From: Siderastrea radians
Taxonomy: Eukaryota; Cnidaria; Anthozoa; Scleractinia; Rhizangiidae
Length of the DNA: 64,000 nt
Reading direction: 5' to 3'
Assembly: GCA_964017195.1 (NCBI GenBank)
Contig: OZ024898.1
Location: forward strand, 16,980,475-17,044,474
Shown here: piece by piece, positions 12,907-26,100 of the stretch
How positions within the stretch are numbered: the stretch's first letter is position 1
Layout: each line of letters starts with the position of its first letter
Notes under the pieces: generated by a model
Databases searched by the model: none
Told to the model about the DNA's origin: nothing
What the model saw: only the letters and a program-made list of their open reading frames with translations
Translations under genes and position numbers: made by a program

Positions 12907-13059
12907 AGTAGTCCAGTACCTCTTGTGAACCTATAATTTCAGAGGCATTCTAAAACAATATTGCTCATTGTCTTCAGGGATAGGGGCATTGTTTGTGCCC
13001 TTATCTTATTGTTCTTATGGCCAATCATGTGAGATGTTCAATGAGGTGCTGGTCGACTC
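12907..13059. mobile_element. 153-bp MITE with 9-bp TSD (Mutator-like size)
   Basis: The satellite word AAAGAAGAG is duplicated on both sides (12898-12906 and 13060-13068), and deleting the intervening 153 bp restores a normal monomer. The ends are imperfect inverted repeats over about 24 bp: left GTCCAGTACCTCTTGTGAAC against reverse-complemented right GACCAGCACCTCATTGAAC. There is no coding capacity. A 9-bp duplication is typical of Mutator-like elements, so a MULE-derived MITE is the best guess. Confidence 0.75.
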
Positions 13060-16000
13060 AAAGAAGAGTTGAGTTCTCACGTTACTCATAACGTAGAATA
13101 CTGGCTGGGCGTCGTACAAGACTCAAACTTGCAGCAAGTACAAACGACGTAAAAGTCATTGTGAAAAAACTGGTTTGAGTTGTTTCCTGCACTTTGTGCA
13201 AAGTTGGGTATCATTTGACTCGTAACGGCAAAAAGTTGTCTTGCGTCGTACGCGGCTCAAACTTCAAGAATGTACCTAGGGCATTAAAATCATCATGAAA
13301 CCGCAGGTATCACGTGTCTTTGGCCTTTCCTAAAGGTTGAGTTCTAACGTCACTGACAACGAAGAATACTGGTTGGGCGTCGTACACGATTGAAACGCAG
13401 AATGTACAAAAGATATAAATGTCAGAAAAATGTCGGAAAACAGGAGAAATGAGTTGTCTCTGGTATATTCTGAAAAGGTGAGTCCCCATATCACTCATAA
13501 CGGAGAATACTGGTTGTGCGTCGTACAAGAGTGAAAGTTGCAGAATGTAGAGGACACAGCACACTTATCGCTAAACGGGAGATATGAGTTCTCTCCGTCA
13601 CTTTGTGGAGAGTTAAGTGCTCACCTCGCTCATGACAGGGAAAACTCGCCTCGGGTCGTACAGAGCGTAAAGTTCCACAATGCACTTCCGATATCGAAAG
13701 AAGAGTTGAGTTCTCACGTTACTGATAACGCAGAATACTGGATGGGCTTCATACAAGAATCAAAGTTGCATAATGTGCAAAAGACATAAAACTCATCGCA
13801 AAACAGAAGGTATGACTTGCCTCTGGTAATTTTTGAGGAGTTAAGTTTTCACGTCACTCATGACGGAGAAAACTTGTCTTGTGTCTTACAGGGTGTAAAC
13901 GTGCAGAATGTCGTGCGGATTTTGAAATCCTCATAAGGTCGGCTATTTCAGCTGTGCCTAAAAACCTTTGAAAAATCGAGTTATCCTGTGACCCATAATG
14001 AAGGAAGTTGGTTCTTTGTAGGACCACGCTGAAACTTGTACAATGTACGAAGGACACCAAAATTATGGTAAGTGAGGAGGAATGAGTTGTGCCCACCATT
14101 TTCTGCAAAGTTGACTTCTCATGTCACTCACGACGGAAAAAACTTGTCTTGCGTTGTACACGGCTTGAACTTGCAGAATATACAAAAGATATAAATGTCA
14201 TCGTAAAACACGAGGAATGAGATGTCTCCGGTATTTTCTGAAAAGCTGAGTCCTCATGTCACTCATAACGGAGAATATGGGTATTGCTTCGTACAAGAGA
14301 AAGTTGCAGAAGGTAGAGGACACACTCAAAACGGAGAATGCTTGTTGGGCGTTGTACACATTGTAAGAAAGGAAGTATGAGTTATTATCTCCAGCAGATT
14401 CTGCAAAGCTGAGTTCTCATGTCACTCGTAACGGGCAAAAGTTGTCTTTGTCGTAGACGGCTCAAACTTCCAGGAATGTACTAAGGGCATTAAATTCACC
14501 ATGAAAAAGGAGGTATGACTTGTGTTTGGGAAGTGTTCGAAAATCAAGTTCTGGAGTCACTCATAACGGACAACTGGTCGTACGTCCTACAAGATTTTGA
14601 CCTGGAGAAAGTACAGGAGACATCAAAATCATCGTAAAACAGGAGGTATGAGTTGTCTCCGCCACTTTCTAAAAAGTTGAATTCTCATGTCACTCATCAC
14701 GGAGAACACTTGTTGGGCGTCGTACAAGACTCAAACTTGCAGAATGTACAAGTCGCATAAAAGTCATCGCAAAACAGGAGGTATGAGCACTTTTTGAGCA
14801 GTTAACTTTTCACGTCACTCATGACGGAGGAAACTAGTATGTCCTGCGATATCGAAATCCTCATAAAACGGGCGATTTCAGCTGTGCCTAAAAACTTTTG
14901 AAAAATCGAGCTATCCAGTGAGCCATAATGAAGAAAGTTCGCTCTGCATCGTACAATGCTGAAACTTGCAGAATGTATTAAGGAGGTATGAGTTGTGCCA
15001 CCATTTTCTGCAAAGTTGACTTCTCATGTCACTCATGACGGAAAAAACTTGTCTTGCGTCGTACACGGCTGGAACTTGCCGAATGTACAAAAGATATAAA
15101 TGTCATCGTGAAACAGGAGGAATGATTTCTCCAGTATTTTCTGAAAAGCTGAGTCCTCATGTTACTCATAACGGAGAATACTGGTTGGGCGTCGTAAAAC
15201 AAGAGGTATAAGTTGTCCTCGGCACCTTTTGAGGAGTTACGTTCTTACGTCACTCATGACAGAGAAAACTCGTCTTGGGTCGTACTGCGAGTAAACTTCC
15301 AGAATATCCTACCGATACCGAAACCCTCGTAAAGCTGGCGGTTTCAGCGTTAACTGGTAACTTTACAAAATTCGAATTACTGAAGAAAATTCGTTTTGTG
15401 TCGTGCCAGGCTGAATTTTGAAGAATGTACTAAGAACATTAAAATGATCGTAAAACAGGAGGTCTGAGCTGTCTCAGGCACTTTCTGAAAAAATGAGTTT
15501 TCAGGTCACTCATAACAGAGAGTGAAGACAGGAGGTATGAGTTTTCTCCAGCACTTTCTGCAAAGCTGAGTTCACGTCGTAGACGGCTCAAACTTCCAGA
15601 ATGTACAAAGGGCGTTAAATTCATCATGAAGTAGGAGGTATGACTTGTCTTTAGGAAGTCCTGAAAAATCAAGTTCTCCAGTCACTCATAACGGAGAAAA
15701 CTGGTCGTGCGTCCCACAAGATTTTAACTTGGAGAAAGTACAGGAGACATCAAAATCATCGTAAAACAAGAGGTATGAGTTGTTTCCGCCACTTTCTAAA
15801 AAGTTGAGTTCTCACGTCACTCATAACGGAGAATACCTGTTTGGCGTCGTACAAGAATCAAACTTCCAGAAACTTCCAAAAAGACATAAAAGTCATCGCA
15901 AAACAGGAGATATGAGTTGTCTCCAGCACTTTTTGAAGGACTAAGTTCTCTTGCCATCTTGACGGAGAAACCTTGTCTGGCGTTGTACAAGGCGTAAATT

Positions 16001-18113
16001 TCCAGAATGCACTGCCACTTACGAAATTCTCATAAAACCGGCGACTTCAGCTGTACAGGAGACATCAAAATCATCGTAAAACAAGAGGTATGAGTTGTTG
16101 AAAAATTGTTGTTGAAAAATTGACTTATCTAGTGGCTCTAAATTGAGAGAATTCGTTTAGAGTCGTACCAGGCTAAAACTTGAAGAATGAACTAAGTAGG
16201 TTAAAATGATCCTGAAACAGGTTGTGCATCCTACAAAAAAAAATTGCAGAATGTACAGGAGACATCAATATCATTATAAAACAGGAAGTGTGAGTTGTCT
16301 CCGGGACTTTCTGAAAAGTTGAGTTCTCACATCACTCATCACGGAGAACAAGACTCAAACTTGCAGAATGTAAAAAAGGCATAAAAGTCATCGCAAAACA
16401 TTAGGTATGAGTTCCGTCCTGTAATGTTTGAGCAGTTAAGTTATCACGTCACTTATGACGGAGAAAACCTGTCTTGTGTCTTACAGGGCGTAAACGTGCA
16501 GAATGTCCTGCCGATACCGAAACCCTCATAAAAGCGACGGATTCAGCTGTAACTGGCAACTTTAGAAAAGTCGAATTACACGGTGACTTATAATGAAGAG
16601 AATTCGTTTTTTGTAGTACCAGGCGGAAAATTGAGGAATGTACTAAGAACATTAAAATCATCGCAAAAGAAGAGGTATAAGTTGTCTCTGGCACTATCTG
16701 AAAAACTGAGTACTCACATCACTCATAACGGAACGGAGAATTGCTAGTTGGGTGTGCTACACATCGCAAGACCGGACGTAACAGTTATCTCCAGCACTTT
16801 CTGCAAAGCTGAGTTCTCATGTCATACGTAACGGGCAAAAGTTGTCTTTCGTCGTAGACGGCTCAAACTTCCAGAATGTACTAAGGGCATTAAATTCATC
16901 ATGAAGTAGGAGGTATCACTTGTCTTTCGGAAGTCCTGAAATATCAAATTCTTCAGTCACTCATAACGGAGAAAACTGGTCGTGCGTCCTACAAGAGTTA
17001 AACTTGGAAAAAGTACAGGGGGCATCAAAATCATCGTAAAACAGGAGGTATGAGTTGTCTCTTGTCTCCGGCACTTTCTGAAAAATTAAGTTCTCTCGTC
17101 CCTCATAACCGGGAATACTGGTTGTGCCTGCTACAAGACTTAAACATGAAGAAAGTACAGGAAATATCAGAATCATCGCAAAACAGGACGTATGACTTGT
17201 CGCCGGCACTAACTGAAAAAAAGAGTTCTCACGTCACTCATAACGGAGAATCGGTACTTGGGTGTGGTACACATCGTAAGACAGGAAGTATGAGTTATCT
17301 CCAGCACTTTCTGCAAAGCTGAGTTCTCATGTCACTCGTAACGGGCAAAAGTTGTCGTTCGTTGTAGACGGCTCAAACTTCCAGAATGTAAAAAGGGCAT
17401 TAAATTCATCATTAAATAGGAGGTATGACGTGTTTGTGAAAACCTGAAAACTCAAGTTCTCCATTCACTCATAACGGAGAAAACTGGTCGTGCGTCTTAC
17501 AAGAGTTAAACTTGGAGAAAGTACAGGAGACATGAAAATCATCGTAAAACAGGAGGTATGAGTTCTCTCCGCTACAGTTTAACAAGTTGAGTTATATCTC
17601 ATAAAGGAGAAAACTGGTCGCGCGTCCTACAAGAGTAAAACTTGGAGAAAGTACAGAAGACATCAAAATCATCGTAAAACAGGAGGTATGAGTTGTCTCC
17701 GCCACTTTCTAAAAAGTGAGTTCTCACGTCACTCATAACGGAGAATATTTCTTTGGCGTCGTGCAAGACTCAAACTTCCAGAAACTTCCAAAAATACATA
17801 AAAGTCATTGCAAAATAGGATGTATGAGTTGTCTCCAGCACCTTTTGAAGGATTAAGTTCTCATGTCATCGTGACAGAAAAACCAGGTTTTCCTTTGTAC
17901 AGGGGGTAAATTTCCAGAATGCAGTGCCAATAGCGAAATTCTCACAAAACCGGCAACTTCAGCTGTGCCTGGCAACTTTTGAAAATTTGACTTATCCAGT
18001 GACTCTAAATGGAGAGAATTCGTTTACAGTCGTACCAGGCTAAGACTTGAAGAATGAACTAAGTAGGTTAAAATGATCCTAAAACAGGTTGTGCATCCTA
18101 CAAAACCTAAACT
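13060..18113 (+). repeat. 135-bp satellite array, block 2
   Basis: The same head-to-tail satellite, same orientation. It includes clear examples of the basic period (AGGAGGTATG at 14641 and again at 14776, 135 bp; 17551 and 17681, 130 bp). The monomer order from about 13440 to 17000 is paralleled, with insertions and deletions, at about 59870-62500, so a multi-kilobase segment has been copied within the array. The LINE at 18114 inserted in the GTGCATCCTACAAAACCTAA variant, a marker also seen near 10312, 16226, 23568, 26953, 35581, 61544 and 62770. Confidence 0.95.
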
Positions 18114-20180
18114 TTTTTTTTTTTTTTTTTATTGATTGCTCATACATTTACAAACATTACATTAACAGTGTTATTATTACACTACTTACAGATATTATAA
18201 AAACTAACAATACATTACGAACTACAGTTACAATACAATGTAAGTTAACCTTATTAGAAATAAAAGAAAAAAAAAGAACTTACAAACACTAGCCTATCTT
18301 ATACTCTATAGAAAATAGTCCCCGTAGCATTTAAACAAATATTTTTTAGGAGAGTAATATTGTATAATTAAGATCGGAAGAAAAAAATTACTACTAACAG
18401 GGTCAGACCAGGACTGAAAAGTTAAATTTGATTCAGTTTTTTTTTATATAAATTTTTAATTTGAAAGGTGGCCGAGGAGAGGTTTCCATTTCTCTGATGA
18501 AGAATTAGGATCATTTTTTTCAATTTCATAGCTTTTGTTCATGAGATGCAAGAAGTGCGAAAGATTAGGGATTTCGTTTTTTAATTTACAGACCCAGATA
18601 CAATATCTGCTCATCAGACAAGAGAAATTAATTTGCAACTTTGCATTTGAGGTGTCTGGCTTTAGGCCGAGAGCAATGGTCATGTCTAATTTATTCCCTT
18701 TCTGCGTACATAGGGATGTCTGAAGCCATTTAAAAAAGCTTTCCCAAAAACGAGTGGTCTGGTTGCAATGCCAAAAAAGGTGGAGCAAAGTTTCTGTTTC
18801 CTTTTCGCAAAAGGAACAGCGGTCACTGTCTTTGACGTTAATTTTATACAAAAAGGAGTTTGTAGGTAGACGTCGATGAAGAAATTTAAATTGGAATATT
18901 ATTAGTTTGGTACTTTTTGTGCAAATCTTTGTAGATTGAAAAGCTCTTTTCCAGTCAAATTCACCTTTTTCCAAGTCGCAATCTTCGTGCCATTTCGCCT
19001 GAGAAGTTTCCGGTGCTTCGCTTTTAGTTGCAACTAGAATTTTGTACGTTAAGTTGCTGGGTTTTTTTGCCTTGAGGAAAATTTTAATGAATGGTTCAAT
19101 CTCATCTTTTTCGGGGCTATCTATGTTTTCTTTGAAACGTTTTCTTAGATTCTTCAGCGTGGCAATAATCCCCCCGAATGCTAAAGGGCAGGCTTTGAGT
19201 CCGTATTTATTCTGAAATTCTTCATAGGAGAGAGGTTTGTTTGCGTCTTTCATGAGAGACCTAATGGTCGATATTCCATTTGCAAGCCATTCTCGAAAAT
19301 AGATGGGTTTGCTGTCTATTCTGATAAGAGAATTATTCCAGAGAGGCTGTGATTGATAATGTTGTAAGGAGGAGATATTGTCAGTGTAATTAACCTCGGA
19401 CCAGATCATCAGAATTTCATTAATGAAGATATTGGTAGATGAGAAGTGATGCTTGATATCTGTTTTGTTTAAATTTCCAAGAAAAACAGCTTCTCCGCCA
19501 TATCTTCCAAGTTCTCGTTCAAAGAAAAGTTTCCATTTTCCTAAGTTTGTTTTGTCAAGATATTTTTTAATCCAAATAGTTTTCAAAGATTTATTAAATG
19601 AGAAAAGGTCAATCATTTTAAGCCCACCATTACTGTAATCGTTAATCATAATGTTTCTTTTAATTTTATCGGGTTTCCCGTCCCAGAGGAAATGATAGAA
19701 AGCTCCATTCAGTTCTTTGATAGCCTGGTGGTTTGTTGGGAGAGGGGAAAGAACATGAACAAGCTGTGAAGCAATTAGGCTCTTTAATATAGCGATTTTT
19801 CCAAGTAAGCTTAGCCTTCGGTACTGCCAGTTTCTAAGTAAATTTCGAACTTTCTCTTTTTTTTCGTTAAAGTTCAGCTTTACCGTTAATTCGGGTTCTA
19901 TTGAGAGCCACACGCCTAATGTTTTGATTTTTAAATGCTGCCATCTGAAACCTTTCTCGGGAAACATAATGTCTTGGCTTCTTGCTTTTGAACCTATCCA
20001 CAATGCTTCGGTTTTTTTATTATTGAGTCTGAGACCAGAAATCTTGCTAAATTTTCCGATAACATCGAGCGAAGTTTCAAGCGCGTCTTTTGAGCCGTCA
20101 AGGATTAATGTCGTGTCGTCAGCATATTGGCTTAATTTGATTTCTTTTTGGTTGACTGAAATTCCTTTAATATGTTGGTC
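18114..20180 (-). mobile_element. 5'-truncated L1-like non-LTR retrotransposon
   Basis: The insert is flanked by a 15-bp duplication of satellite, ACAAAACCTAAACTT, at 18100-18114 and 20181-20195. On the minus strand it begins inside the reverse transcriptase, continues to a stop at 18456, has a short AT-rich 3' UTR and ends in a poly(A) tract (T run at 18113-18130 on the plus strand). Truncation at the 5' end, a poly(A) tail and a variable-length target duplication are the hallmarks of target-primed reverse transcription. Excising it restores an uninterrupted monomer. Confidence 0.95.
18456..20180 (-). CDS. LINE ORF2 C-terminal part: reverse transcriptase and zinc-knuckle domain
   Basis: An open frame of about 575 codons, without stops, encodes the C-terminal part of a LINE ORF2 protein, which copies element RNA into DNA at the insertion site. 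The catalytic YADDT motif lies about 20 residues from the truncation point (codons at 20126-20112). The RT thumb follows (LRLNNKKTEALWIG), and near the C-terminus a Cys-Cys-His-Cys cluster (CSFCEKETETLLHLFWHC, around 18776-18830) fits the zf-RVT-type domain of L1-like elements. The N-terminal endonuclease and the fingers part of the RT are missing. The open frame continues upstream into satellite to an ATG at 20231, so the first 17 residues of that longer frame are not LINE. Lack of stops suggests a fairly young copy. It cannot encode a functional enzyme. Confidence 0.92.
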   Translation of the reverse strand, partial: DQHIKGISVNQKEIKLSQYADDTTLILDGSKDALETSLDVIGKFSKISGLRLNNKKTEALWIGSKARSQDIMFPEKGFRWQHLKIKTLGVWLSIEPELTVKLNFNEKKEKVRNLLRNWQYRRLSLLGKIAILKSLIASQLVHVLSPLPTNHQAIKELNGAFYHFLWDGKPDKIKRNIMINDYSNGGLKMIDLFSFNKSLKTIWIKKYLDKTNLGKWKLFFERELGRYGGEAVFLGNLNKTDIKHHFSSTNIFINEILMIWSEVNYTDNISSLQHYQSQPLWNNSLIRIDSKPIYFREWLANGISTIRSLMKDANKPLSYEEFQNKYGLKACPLAFGGIIATLKNLRKRFKENIDSPEKDEIEPFIKIFLKAKKPSNLTYKILVATKSEAPETSQAKWHEDCDLEKGEFDWKRAFQSTKICTKSTKLIIFQFKFLHRRLPTNSFLYKINVKDSDRCSFCEKETETLLHLFWHCNQTTRFWESFFKWLQTSLCTQKGNKLDMTIALGLKPDTSNAKLQINFSCLMSRYCIWVCKLKNEIPNLSHFLHLMNKSYEIEKNDPNSSSEKWKPLLGHLSN

Positions 20181-23100
20181 ACAAAACCTAAACTTGCATA
20201 ATGTGCAGGAGTATAAGGACATTAAAATCATCGTGGAACACGAGGCATGACTTGTCTTTGCTGCTTTCTGGAAAACTGAGTTCTCTAATCACTCATAACG
20301 GAGAAAACTGGTCCTGTGTCCTACTAGAGTTACACTTGGAGAGAGTACAGGAGACATCAAAATCATCGTAAAACGGGAGGTATGACTTACCTCCGGGACT
20401 TTTTGAGGAGTTAAGTTCTCACGTCACTCATGACGGAGAAAATTGTCTTGTGTCTTAAAGGGCGTAAACGTGCAGAATGTCCTGCCGATATCGAAATCCT
20501 CATAAAACGGGCGAATTCAGCTGTGCCTTAAAACCTTTGAAATATCGAGCTATCCAGTGACCCATAATGAAGAACGTTCGCGAGGACACCAAAATTATCG
20601 TAACTCCGGAGGTATGAATTGTGTTCACCATTTTCTGCAAAGTTGAGTTCTCATGTCACTCGTAACGGAGAAAAGTTGTCTTGCGTCAGACAGGACTCAA
20701 ACTTCCAGGATGTATAAGGACATTAAAATCATCATAAAACGGGAAGTATGACTTGTCTTTGGCCTTTCCTAAAGGTTGACTTCCAACGTCACTCATAACG
20801 GAGAATACTGGTTGGGCGTCGTACAAGACTCAAACTTGCAGAATTTACAAAACACGTAAAAGTCGTCGTAAAACAGGAGGTACAAGTTGTCCTTGGCACC
20901 TTTAGAGGAGTTACGTTCTTACGTTGGTCATAATGGAGAAAACTCGTCTTGGGTGGTACAGGGCGTAAACTTCCAGACTGTCCTGCCGATTCCGAAACGC
21001 TCGTGAAACCGGCAGTTTCAGCTGTAATTAGCAACTTTAGAAAACTCGAATTACTCAGCGACTCATAATGAAGAAAATTGGTTTTGTGTCGTACCAGGCT
21101 GAAACTTGAAGGAAAACAGGAAGTATGAGTTGTCTCTGGCACTTTCTCAAAAATGGGTTCTCACGTCACTCATGACGGAGAATGCTAGTTGGTCGTGGTG
21201 CACATCGCAAGACAGGAATGAGTTATCTCTAGCAATTTCTGCAAAGTAGAGTTCCCATGTAACTCGTAATGGACAAACTTCCAGAAGGTACAAAAGACAC
21301 AAAATTCATCGTAAAACAGGAGGTATGAGTTGTATGCGGCACTTTTTGACGAATTAAGTTCTCACGTCGCTCATGGCGGAGAAAACTTGTCTTGTGTCTT
21401 ACAGGGCGTAAACGTGCAGAATGTCCTGCCGATATCGAAATCCTCATACAACGGGCGATTTCAGCTGTGCCTAACAACCTTTGAAAAATCGAGCTATCCA
21501 GTGACCCATTATGAAGAAACTTCGCTCGGCGTTGTACCAGGCTGAAACTTGCAGAATGCACTGAGGACATCAAAATTATCGTAAATGAGGAAGTATGAGT
21601 TGTGCCCGCCACTTTCTGCAAAGGTGAGTTCTCATGTAAATCGTAACGGACAAAAGCTGTCTTGCGTCGTACACGGCTCAAACTCAGAGAATGTACTAAG
21701 GGCATTAAATTCATCATGAAATGGTAGGTATGACTTCTCTCCGACACTTTCTGAAAAAATTAAGTTCTCTCGTCACTCTTAATAGGGGATACTGGTTGTA
21801 CGTGCAAGAAGACGTAAGCATGTAGAAAGTACAGGAGACATCAAAATCATCGTAAAACAGGAGATATGAGTTGTCTCTGCCACTTTCTTAAAAGTCGAGT
21901 TCTCACGTCACTCATAAATGAGAATACTTGTTTGGCGTCGTACAAGACTCAAACTTCCAGAAACTTCCAAAAAGACATAAACGTCATTGCAAAACAGGAG
22001 GTATGAGTTGCCTCCTGTACTTTTTGACGGGTTAAGTTCTCACTTCACTCATGACGGAGAAAACTTGTCTTGCGTCGTAGTTGGCGGAAACTTGCAGAAT
22101 GTACAAAAGAGTGGTTCTGCGTCGTACAAGACTTAAAGTTACAGAATGTAGAGGAGACATCAACATCATCGTAAAACAGGAGGTATGAGTTCTCCCCGGC
22201 ACTTTGTAAGGAGTTAAGTGCTTACTTCACTCATGACAGAGAAACCTCGCCTCGGGACGTACAGCGCGTAAACTTCCAGAATGTACTTCCGATATCGAAA
22301 GAAGAGTTGAGTTCTCACGTTACTCATAACGCAGAATAATGGCTGGGCGTCGTACAAGACTCAAACTTGCAGCATGTACAAACGACGTAAAAGTCATCGT
22401 GAAAAAGGTTTGAGTTGTTGCCTGCACTTTCTGCAAAGTTGAGTATTATTTGACTCGTAACGGGCAAAAGTTGTCTTGGGTCGTACGCGGCTCAAACTTC
22501 CAGAATGTACTAAGGACGTTAAAATTATCGTGGAACAGGAGTTATGTCTTGTCTTTGGTACTTGCAGGAAAACTGAGTCCTCCAATCCCTCATAACGGAG
22601 AAAACTGGTCGTGTGTCCTACAAGAGTCACACTTTGAGAGAGTACAGGAGACATCAAAATCATCGTGAAACGGGAGGTATGAGTTACCTCCAGCACTTTT
22701 TAAGTTCTCAAGTCACTCATGACGGAGAAACTTGTCTTGTGTCGTACAGGGCGTAAACGTGCAGAATTTCCTTCCGATATCGAAATTCTCATAAGACAGG
22801 CGATTTCAGCTGTGCCTAAGAACCTTTCAAAAATCGAGCTATCCAGTGACACACAATGAACAGGGTTCACTCTGCGTCGTACCAGGCTGAAACTTGCAGA
22901 ATGTACTAAGGACACCAAAATTATGGTAAATGAGGAATATGAGTTGCGCCCGCCACTTTCTGCAAAGCTGAGTTCTCATGTCACTCGTAACGGAGAAAAG
23001 TTGTCTTGCGTCATACAGGACTCAAACTTCGAGGAAGTCAAACCAGAGGTATGAATTGTCTTTGCCCTTTCCTAAAGGATGAGTTCTAACGTCACTCATA

Positions 23101-26100
23101 ATGGAGAAAACTGGTCGTGCGTCCTACAAGAGTTAAACTTTCAGAAAGTACAGGAGACATCAAAATCATCGTAAAACAGGAGGTATGAGTTGTCTCCGCC
23201 ACTTTCAAAAAAGTTGAGTTCTCATGTCACTCATAACGGAGAATACTTGTTTGGCGTCGTGCAAGACTCAAACTTCCAGAAACTTCCAAAACAAGAGATA
23301 TGGGTTGTCTCCAGCACGTTTTGAAGGATTAAGTTCTCATGTCATCGTGACAGGGAAATCTCGTCTTGCGTTGTACAAGGTGTTAATTTCCAGAATACAC
23401 CGCCCAGAGCGAAATTCTCATAAAACCGGCGACTTCAGCTGTGCCTAGCAACTTTTGAAAATTTGCCTTATCCAGTGACTCTAAATAAAGAGATTTCGCT
23501 TAGAGTCGTACCAGTGTAAGACTTGAAGAGTGAACTAAGTAGATTAAAATGATCCTGAAACAGGTTGTGCATCCTGCAAAACCTAAACTTGCAGAATGTA
23601 CAGGAGACATCAATATCATTATAAAACAGGAAGTAAGAGTTGTCTCCGGCAATTTATGAAAAGTTGAGTTCTCACGTTACTCATCACGGAGAACACTTGT
23701 TGGGCGTCGTACAAGACTCAAACTTGCAGAAAGTATAAAAGGCATAAAAGTCATTGCAAAACAGGAGGTATGAGTGACCTCCTGTACTTTTTGAGGAGTT
23801 AAGTTCTCACATCACTCATGACAAAGAAAACATGTCTTGCTTCGTACACCGTTGAAACTCTCAGAATGTACATATGATTTAAATGTCATCGTAAAAACAT
23901 AAGGAATGTGTTCTCTCCGGTATTTTGTGAAGAGCGTAGTCCTCATGTCACTCATAACGGAGAATATTGGTTCTGCGTCGTACAAGATTTAAAGTTTCAG
24001 AATGTAGAGGAGACATCAACATCATCGTAAAACAGGAGGTATGAGTTCTCTCCGGCACTTTGAGGAGAGTTAAGTGCTTACCTCACTCATGACAGGGAAA
24101 ACACGCCTCCTGTCATACAGCGCGTCAACTTCCAGATTGTTCTTCCGATGTCGAAAGAAGAGTTGAGTCCTCATATCACTCATAACGGGAAATACTGGTT
24201 TGGCGTCGTACAAGACTCAAACTTGCAGAATATACAAAAGACATAAAATTCATCGCAAAACAGGAAGTATGAGTTGCCTCGGGTACTTTTTGGGCAGCTA
24301 TGTTCGTACGCCACTCATGACGGAGAAAACTTGTCTTGTGTCTTACAGGGTGTAAACGCGCAGAATGTCCTGCCGATATCGAAATCCTCATAAAACTGAC
24401 GATTTCAGATGTGCCTATAAACCTTTAAAAAATCGAGCTATCCAGTGACCCATTATGAAGAAAGTTCGCCCTGCGTCGTACCAGCTGAAACTTACAGAAT
24501 GTACTAAGGACATCAAAATTATCGTAAGTCAGGAGCTATAAGTTGTGCCCACCATTTTCTGCAATGACTTCTCATGTCAGTCATGACGGAAAAAACTTGT
24601 CTTGCGTCGTCCACGGCTGAAACTTGCAGAATTTACTAAGGACATTAAAATCATCGTGGAACAGTAGGTTTGACTTGTCTTTGGTATTTTCTGGGAAACT
24701 GAGTTCTCCAATCTCTCATAACGGAGAGAACTGGTCGTGTGTCCTACAAGAGTTACACTTGGAGAGAGTACATCGTAAAACGGGAGGTATGAGTTACCGG
24801 CACTTTTTGAGGAGTTAAGTCCTCACATCACTCACGACGGAGAAAACTTGTCTTGTGTCGTACACGGCTGAACCTTGCAGAATGTACAAAGGATATAAAT
24901 GTCATCGTAAAAACAGGAGGAATGAGTTGCGTCTGGTATTTTTTAATAAGCTGAGTCCTCATGTCACTCATAGCGGAGAATACTCGTATTGCTTCGCGCA
25001 AGACAAAGTTGCAGAATGTAGAGAACACATCAAATTCATCGGAAAAGAGGAGGTATAAGTTGTCTCAGGCACTTTGTGGAGAGTTAAGTGCTCACCTCAC
25101 TGATGACAAGCAAAACTCGCCTCGGGTCGTACAGTGCGTAAACTTCCAGAATGTACTTCCGATATCTAAAGAAGAGTTGAGTTCTCACGTAACTCATAAC
25201 GCAGAATTCTGGTTGGGTGTTGTACGAGACTAAAACTTGCAATATGTACAAAAGACGTAAGAGTCATCGCAAAATAGGAGATCTGAGTTGCCTTCTGTAC
25301 TTTTTGAGGGGTTAAGTTCTCACATCACTCTTGACGGGGAAAACTTGTCTTGTGTCTTACAGGGCGTAAACGTGCAGAATGTCCTGCCGATATCGAAATC
25401 CTCATAAAACGGGCGATTTCTGCATCAGCTGTCGCGAAAAACCTTTGGAAAATCGAGCTATCCGGTGACCCATAATGAAGAAAGTTCGCTCTGCGTCGTA
25501 CCAGGCTGAAACTTGCAGAATGTACTAAGGACACCAAAATTATCGTGTCAGGAGGTATAAGTTGTGCCCACCATTTTCTGCAAAGTTGACTTCTCATGAC
25601 GGTAAAAACTTGTCTTGCGTCGTACACGGCTGAAACTTGCAGAATGTAATAAAGACATAAATGTCATCGTAGGAGGAATGAGTTGTCTCTAGTATTTTCT
25701 GAAAAGCTGAGTCGTCATATCACTCATAACGGAGAATACTGGTTGGGCGTCGTAAAAGACTCAAACTTGGAGAATTTATAAAAGACATAAAAGTCATCGT
25801 AAAACAGGAGGTATAAGTTGTCCTCGGCACCTTTTGAGGAGTTTCGTTCTTACGTCGCTCATGACGGAGAAAACTCGTCTTGGGTCGTACAGGGCGTAAA
25901 CTTCCAGAATGTCTTGCCGATTCGGAAACCCTAGTGGAACCGGCGGTTTCAGCTGTGACTGGCAATTTTAGAAAAGTCGAATTACACGGTGACTCATGAA
26001 GAAAATTCGTTTTGTGTCGAACCAGGCTGAATTTTGAAGAATGTACTAAGAACATTAAAATCGTCGTAAAACAGAAGGGATGACTTGTCTGCGGCACGTT

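Noticed and set aside
18456..20231. The 591-codon frame taken as one complete protein from its first ATG.
   Set aside because: The first 17 residues are satellite read through the insertion junction at 20180; the true element is 5'-truncated and has no native start.
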